Shown here in pieces: positions 6,398 through 7,751 of a DNA stretch of 7,751 nt. Under the pieces are notes generated by a model. The model ran no database searches, was not told where the DNA came from, and saw nothing but the letters and a program-made list of their open reading frames with translations. The stretch is from Acidobacteriota bacterium (GTDB lineage Bacteria; Acidobacteriota; Terriglobia; UBA7540), in contig JAKASH010000126.1 in NCBI GenBank assembly GCA_021828225.1, forward strand, positions 1 through 7,751. The letters are read 5' to 3'. The first letter of the stretch is position 1. Each line of letters begins with the position of its first letter. The position numbers and the translations under genes were made by a program.

Positions 6398-7532
6398 TGC
6401 GTTGTTCCTCCTTGTCGGACTGGCGAATGCCGTGGCTTAGACCACCGGCCGTGGCAACCCAGATGTCTTTGCCTTGAAAAGCCATGTTGAGAATGTAGTT
6501 ATGCGGAAGGGATGTAGGCGTTTCAATCTTGCTCTTCTTGCCGTCCGGCTGGGTGATAATAATCTCCCCGCGGCCAGCCTTCTCAACCTTCGCTGCGTCG
6601 AGAGCATGCCAATCCGCAGGCCGGTAGGTAACCCATGTTTTCGTCTTGTAATCAAGTTCACTGAGGCCCTTTTGCGTACACGCCCACACATCGTTGCCGC
6701 GCGTCTGAACTCCGTTGATAAAGTCGGAGGCCAAGCCACTGTCTTTGGTCAGGTAGTTATGCCAGCTTCGTCCGTCGTATCCGCTGAGGCCGAAGTAGGT
6801 GCCGGCCCAAAACATCTTTGTTTCATCGTTGTAGGCAATGCTGCTGACGATCATGTGGATAAGGCCCTGGTCTCGGTACAAAACGATTTCCATTGAGCCG
6901 TCCGGGTCGGTGTAGGGCTTCCAATAATGGTGGGCAAGGTCATAGACAAGCACTCCCCCTCCCCACACGCCCAAGTAAACTTTCCTCTTGCTGAGCGCGA
7001 CGGAATACGACCACGGTTCGTCAAAGGGAGCGTTCGTCTCGTTGAAAATCGACCAGTCTCCCGTCTCAGTATTCAGGCGGCTGACGCCGGCGGCGGTCGC
7101 AGCCCAGACGTACTTCCCCTGGATTGCCACGCTGTAAACCAGATCGTTTGCCAACCCGCTGGTCAGGTTCGTGTAGTTCTTGAACTGGCCTGCGGAGTAC
7201 CGGCTAAGCCCGCCGAAGGTTCCAGCCCAAACCTCGCCGGTCTGCTTGTCCACTGCAACCGACATCACCGCCTGGCCCGCCAGACCGTCCGCAGGGGTAA
7301 ACACCTTTTTCACGCGTCCATTCTCTATCAGCACCAAGCCGCGCGAGGTTCCCGCCCAGATCCGGTTGCCGTCTACGGCCACGCAGTACACTTCCCCTTC
7401 CGGGAAGCCGTTGGCGGTAGTGTAATTGATCCATTTCGTGTAAAGCGGAGGGGCCTGTGCCCCAACGCTTGTGGCGGCCAGAACCAGCAACCCTGCGCCC
7501 AATAAGAAGCACACACGCAACGAATTTTTCAT
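6372..7532 (-). CDS. Secreted Reg_prop beta-propeller protein, stand-alone
   Basis: 386 residues from the ATG at 7532, which has GGAGG (7538-7542) 5 nt upstream. A longer frame would begin at a TTG at 7565 and add 11 residues ahead of the signal peptide, which is unlikely. Residues 1-27 form a Sec signal ending in GAQA. Seven repeats of the form [IVF]Wx[AG]T..G[LV] occur near residues 58, 101, 142, 185, 241, 282 and 357, matching the two-component-regulator propeller (Reg_prop) repeats found in hybrid sensor kinases. Seven repeats suit a complete seven-bladed propeller. There is no transmembrane segment, kinase or response-regulator domain, so the protein is probably a free periplasmic or extracellular scaffold or ligand-binding module. 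The fourth blade (VYLGVWGGG) and the long gap between the sixth and seventh repeats are the most divergent parts. The gene sits 50 nt after the cytochrome gene and overlaps the Rid gene at its 3' end. Confidence 0.82.
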   Translation of the reverse strand: MKNSLRVCFLLGAGLLVLAATSVGAQAPPLYTKWINYTTANGFPEGEVYCVAVDGNRIWAGTSRGLVLIENGRVKKVFTPADGLAGQAVMSVAVDKQTGEVWAGTFGGLSRYSAGQFKNYTNLTSGLANDLVYSVAIQGKYVWAATAAGVSRLNTETGDWSIFNETNAPFDEPWSYSVALSKRKVYLGVWGGGVLVYDLAHHYWKPYTDPDGSMEIVLYRDQGLIHMIVSSIAYNDETKMFWAGTYFGLSGYDGRSWHNYLTKDSGLASDFINGVQTRGNDVWACTQKGLSELDYKTKTWVTYRPADWHALDAAKVEKAGRGEIIITQPDGKKSKIETPTSLPHNYILNMAFQGKDIWVATAGGLSHGIRQSDKEEQRNESAANRR

Positions 7533-7541
7533 CGGTCCCTC

Positions 7542-7584
7542 CAGAGCGGTTCGCTCTGCAAACAAGCGAAATCCCTGTTCGCTT
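7542..7584 (-). promoter_or_regulatory. Tandem hairpins spanning the cytochrome c stop codon and the propeller ribosome binding site
   Basis: Two perfect 7-bp inverted repeats fill the 50-nt gap. AAGCGAA (7564-7570) pairs with TTCGCTT (7578-7584) around a 7-nt loop and includes bases of the cytochrome stop codon. CAGAGCG (7542-7548) pairs with CGCTCTG (7552-7558) around a 3-nt loop. On the transcribed strand the second hairpin shares its last base with the GGAGG site at 7538-7542 of the propeller gene. Both hairpins contain AGCGAAC. No long T-run follows the first, so a strong intrinsic terminator is not evident; control of translation or transcript processing is possible. Confidence 0.5.
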
Positions 7585-7751
7585 ATAAGGTCTTTAAAAA
7601 CTCGATCAGGTCGTTCAGCTGCACTTTGTTCATGTCGGAAGTGATTCCGTGTTTATCATCTGGGTTAAGCTTCGTCCAAATTTCCTCCAGCGACAGCGCC
7701 TCGCCGTTATGGAGATACGGAGGCCTCATGTAGACTCCTTGCAACTGCGGC
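7583..7751 (-). CDS. c-type cytochrome domain protein, C-terminal fragment
   Basis: The last 55 codons before a TAA stop are visible; the rest lies beyond the right edge. The stretch LQGVYMRPPYLHNG (3-16) is the hallmark C-terminal signature of cytochrome c domains of the cytochrome c peroxidase/thiol-oxidoreductase-like type. In these the Met before RPPYLHNG is a candidate sixth haem ligand, and a helix like NDLIEFLKTL closes the domain. The CXXCH haem site is outside the window and cannot be checked. In this cluster the protein could accept electrons from the GMC dehydrogenase, although the two genes are about 5.5 kb apart. Whether the protein has one or more haem domains is unknown. Confidence 0.82.
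   Translation of the reverse strand, partial: PQLQGVYMRPPYLHNGEALSLEEIWTKLNPDDKHGITSDMNKVQLNDLIEFLKTL

Noticed and set aside
7533..7565. An extended start for the propeller protein at a TTG
   Set aside because: It would put 11 residues before a good signal peptide and lies inside the hairpin region; the ATG at 7532 has GGAGG 5 nt upstream.

Overview
The window is moderately GC-rich bacterial DNA with very tight coding. All eight genes I can support lie on the minus strand, so they are read from the right edge to the left edge. Most starts carry a clear GGAGG-type ribosome binding site. The gene mix fits an Acidobacteriota member, perhaps a Solibacter/Bryobacter-like or related soil lineage: a GMC oxidoreductase with a Tat-exported gluconate-2-dehydrogenase-subunit-3-like partner, a secreted Reg_prop beta-propeller, and livJ-type binding proteins without a transporter. 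This assignment is an inference from gene content, not from a marker gene.

In transcription order the layout is: the C-terminal end of a c-type cytochrome (7583-7751, cut by the window edge); a secreted seven-repeat propeller protein (6372-7532); a divergent Rid/YjgF-family protein (5888-6397), whose start overlaps the propeller gene by 26 bp; a type I-beta-like DAHP synthase (4867-5754); two tandem paralogous periplasmic binding proteins (3421-4764 and 2144-3367); a GMC-family FAD oxidoreductase (353-2059); and the N-terminus of a Tat-signal subunit 3 of the gluconate dehydrogenase family (1-201, cut by the window edge). Gaps run from an overlap to 151 nt and I see no convincing promoter between genes, so one operon or two overlapping transcripts is plausible.

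The right-most and left-most genes together look like an exported, membrane- or periplasm-facing dehydrogenase: FAD subunit, Tat-signal small subunit and cytochrome c. The GMC subunit has no signal peptide, so it would be carried out through its Tat-bearing partner. Between these redox genes sit a cytoplasmic shikimate-entry enzyme with an unusual metal-ligand segment, a Rid protein that has lost the archetypal catalytic arginine, and two binding proteins with no permease or ATPase in view. This combination is the most interesting thing in the window. It could be a sense-and-oxidise system for a small organic or aromatic-type compound, but no substrate can be read from the sequence.

Several intercistronic gaps hold inverted repeats that can fold on the transcribed strand: 217-304, 2096-2118, 5820-5852 and 7542-7584. 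Those at 217-304 and 7542-7584 abut ribosome binding sites. No stretch over 300 bases lacks a gene. I found no tRNA, rRNA, CRISPR array, insertion sequence or transposase.
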